DNA of 7,425 nt from Quadrisphaera sp. (GTDB lineage: Bacteria; Actinomycetota; Actinomycetes; Actinomycetales; Quadrisphaeraceae): contig JARIBR010000287.1 in the NCBI GenBank assembly GCA_029258695.1, positions 1 to 7,425 on the forward strand, written 5' to 3'. A program made the position numbers and the translations under genes. Under the pieces are notes generated by a model. That model was not told the origin of the DNA. It did not search any database and saw nothing but the letters and a program-made list of their open reading frames with translations. Of the stretch, positions 7,335-7,425 are shown one piece after another (position 1 is the stretch's first letter; each line of letters opens with the position of its first letter).

Positions 7335-7340
7335 TAGGGT
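7335..7340 (+). promoter_or_regulatory. Candidate -10 element for the rightmost gene
   Basis: TAGGGT is a good TANNNT actinobacterial -10 hexamer placed 7 nt before a GTG (7348) and 45 nt before the next gene's GTG (7386). The expected transcription start is around 7347-7348. TTGCTC at 7316-7321 resembles a -35 but the 13-nt spacing is short. Confidence 0.5.
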
Positions 7341-7342
7341 CC

Positions 7343-7358
7343 TGCCCGTGATCGGGCA
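7343..7358. promoter_or_regulatory. Dyad over the predicted transcription start, possible operator
   Basis: TGCCCG-TGAT-CGGGCA is a perfect 6-bp inverted repeat with a 4-nt centre, immediately downstream of the -10 element and covering the expected +1. AGGG (7336-7339) and CCCT (7359-7362) extend the symmetry outside. The placement suits a repressor operator or an RNA hairpin over the start codon. The function is inferred. Confidence 0.3.
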
Positions 7359-7389
7359 CCCTGGCCGAGAGGCGTCGGGAGCCCTGTGA
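7348..7389 (+). CDS. Possible 13-codon leader peptide
   Basis: A GTG that would be leaderless on the 7335 promoter opens a 13-codon frame (MIGHPGREASGAL). Its TGA stop overlaps the GTG of the next gene by four bases (GTGA), the arrangement of translational coupling. Nothing in the peptide (no run of a single amino acid) indicates classic attenuation. It may equally be an untranslated leader. Confidence 0.25.
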   Translation: MIGHPGREASGAL

Positions 7390-7425
7390 CCCAGGTCAGC
7401 ATCTACGGCCAGCGTCACGTCCTCG
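7386..7425 (+). CDS. 5' end of a protein-coding gene, possibly tautomerase family; cut by the window edge
   Basis: GTG at 7386 begins MTQVSIYGQRHVL and runs off the right end. GGGAG at 7377-7381, 4 nt upstream, is a usable though close ribosome-binding site, and a candidate promoter lies upstream at 7335. The 'QVxIYG' opening recalls actinobacterial tautomerase (4-oxalocrotonate tautomerase-like) proteins, but thirteen residues are too few for a firm assignment. If it is a tautomerase, mature-form catalysis would need an N-terminal proline, which is not seen here (second residue is Thr). Confidence 0.5.
   Translation, partial: MTQVSIYGQRHVL

Overview
The window is about 70% GC, densely packed, and uses GTG starts freely. 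Its protein families point to a high-GC actinomycete (Actinomycetota). Membership of the Micrococcales is plausible, but I infer that only from protein flavour. There is no sign of a mobile element, CRISPR array, tRNA or rRNA, and base composition looks uniform.

Left part (1-4693): the 5' half of an aminopeptidase N gene (pepN, minus strand, running off the left edge) is divergent from a plus-strand cluster. The cluster holds a DsbA-fold protein of the mycothiol-dependent nitroreductase (Rv2466c) type, ribose-5-phosphate isomerase B (rpiB), an Fpg/Nei-family DNA glycosylase (nei), and a membrane-anchored SpoIIE/PP2C-type serine/threonine phosphatase. The first four genes have the same order and relative orientation as M. 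tuberculosis Rv2467 (pepN), Rv2466c, Rv2465c (rpiB) and Rv2464c (nei1), as I recall that locus. rpiB/nei overlap by 1 nt and nei/phosphatase by 4 nt, so the last three genes look translationally coupled. A hairpin and a possible leaderless promoter lie between the DsbA-like gene and rpiB. A second leaderless-type promoter sits just inside the annotated phosphatase start.

Middle part (4694-5836): a GC-rich hairpin closes the cluster. It is followed by a single Zn-dependent, NADP-type alcohol dehydrogenase gene with a clear Shine-Dalgarno sequence.

Right part (5837-7425): an MFS transporter on the minus strand converges on the dehydrogenase with a 4-nt gap. A strong hairpin inside the transporter's 3' coding end could terminate the dehydrogenase transcript. 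The transporter start lies in a 16-bp tandem duplication that carries a perfect ribosome-binding site. In the roughly 195-bp divergent gap to the right are an inverted repeat, a -10 element, a dyad over the predicted transcription start, and a 13-codon leader-like ORF. That ORF overlaps by 4 nt the first codons of a new plus-strand gene, possibly a tautomerase, which is cut by the window edge.

Most of the window is conventional chromosomal gene content with a redox and DNA-repair flavour. I see no clearly new system. The items most worth a second look are the membrane phosphatase coupled to a DNA glycosylase, the nitroreductase homologue with a CPWA motif, and the two start-site arrangements at the right end.
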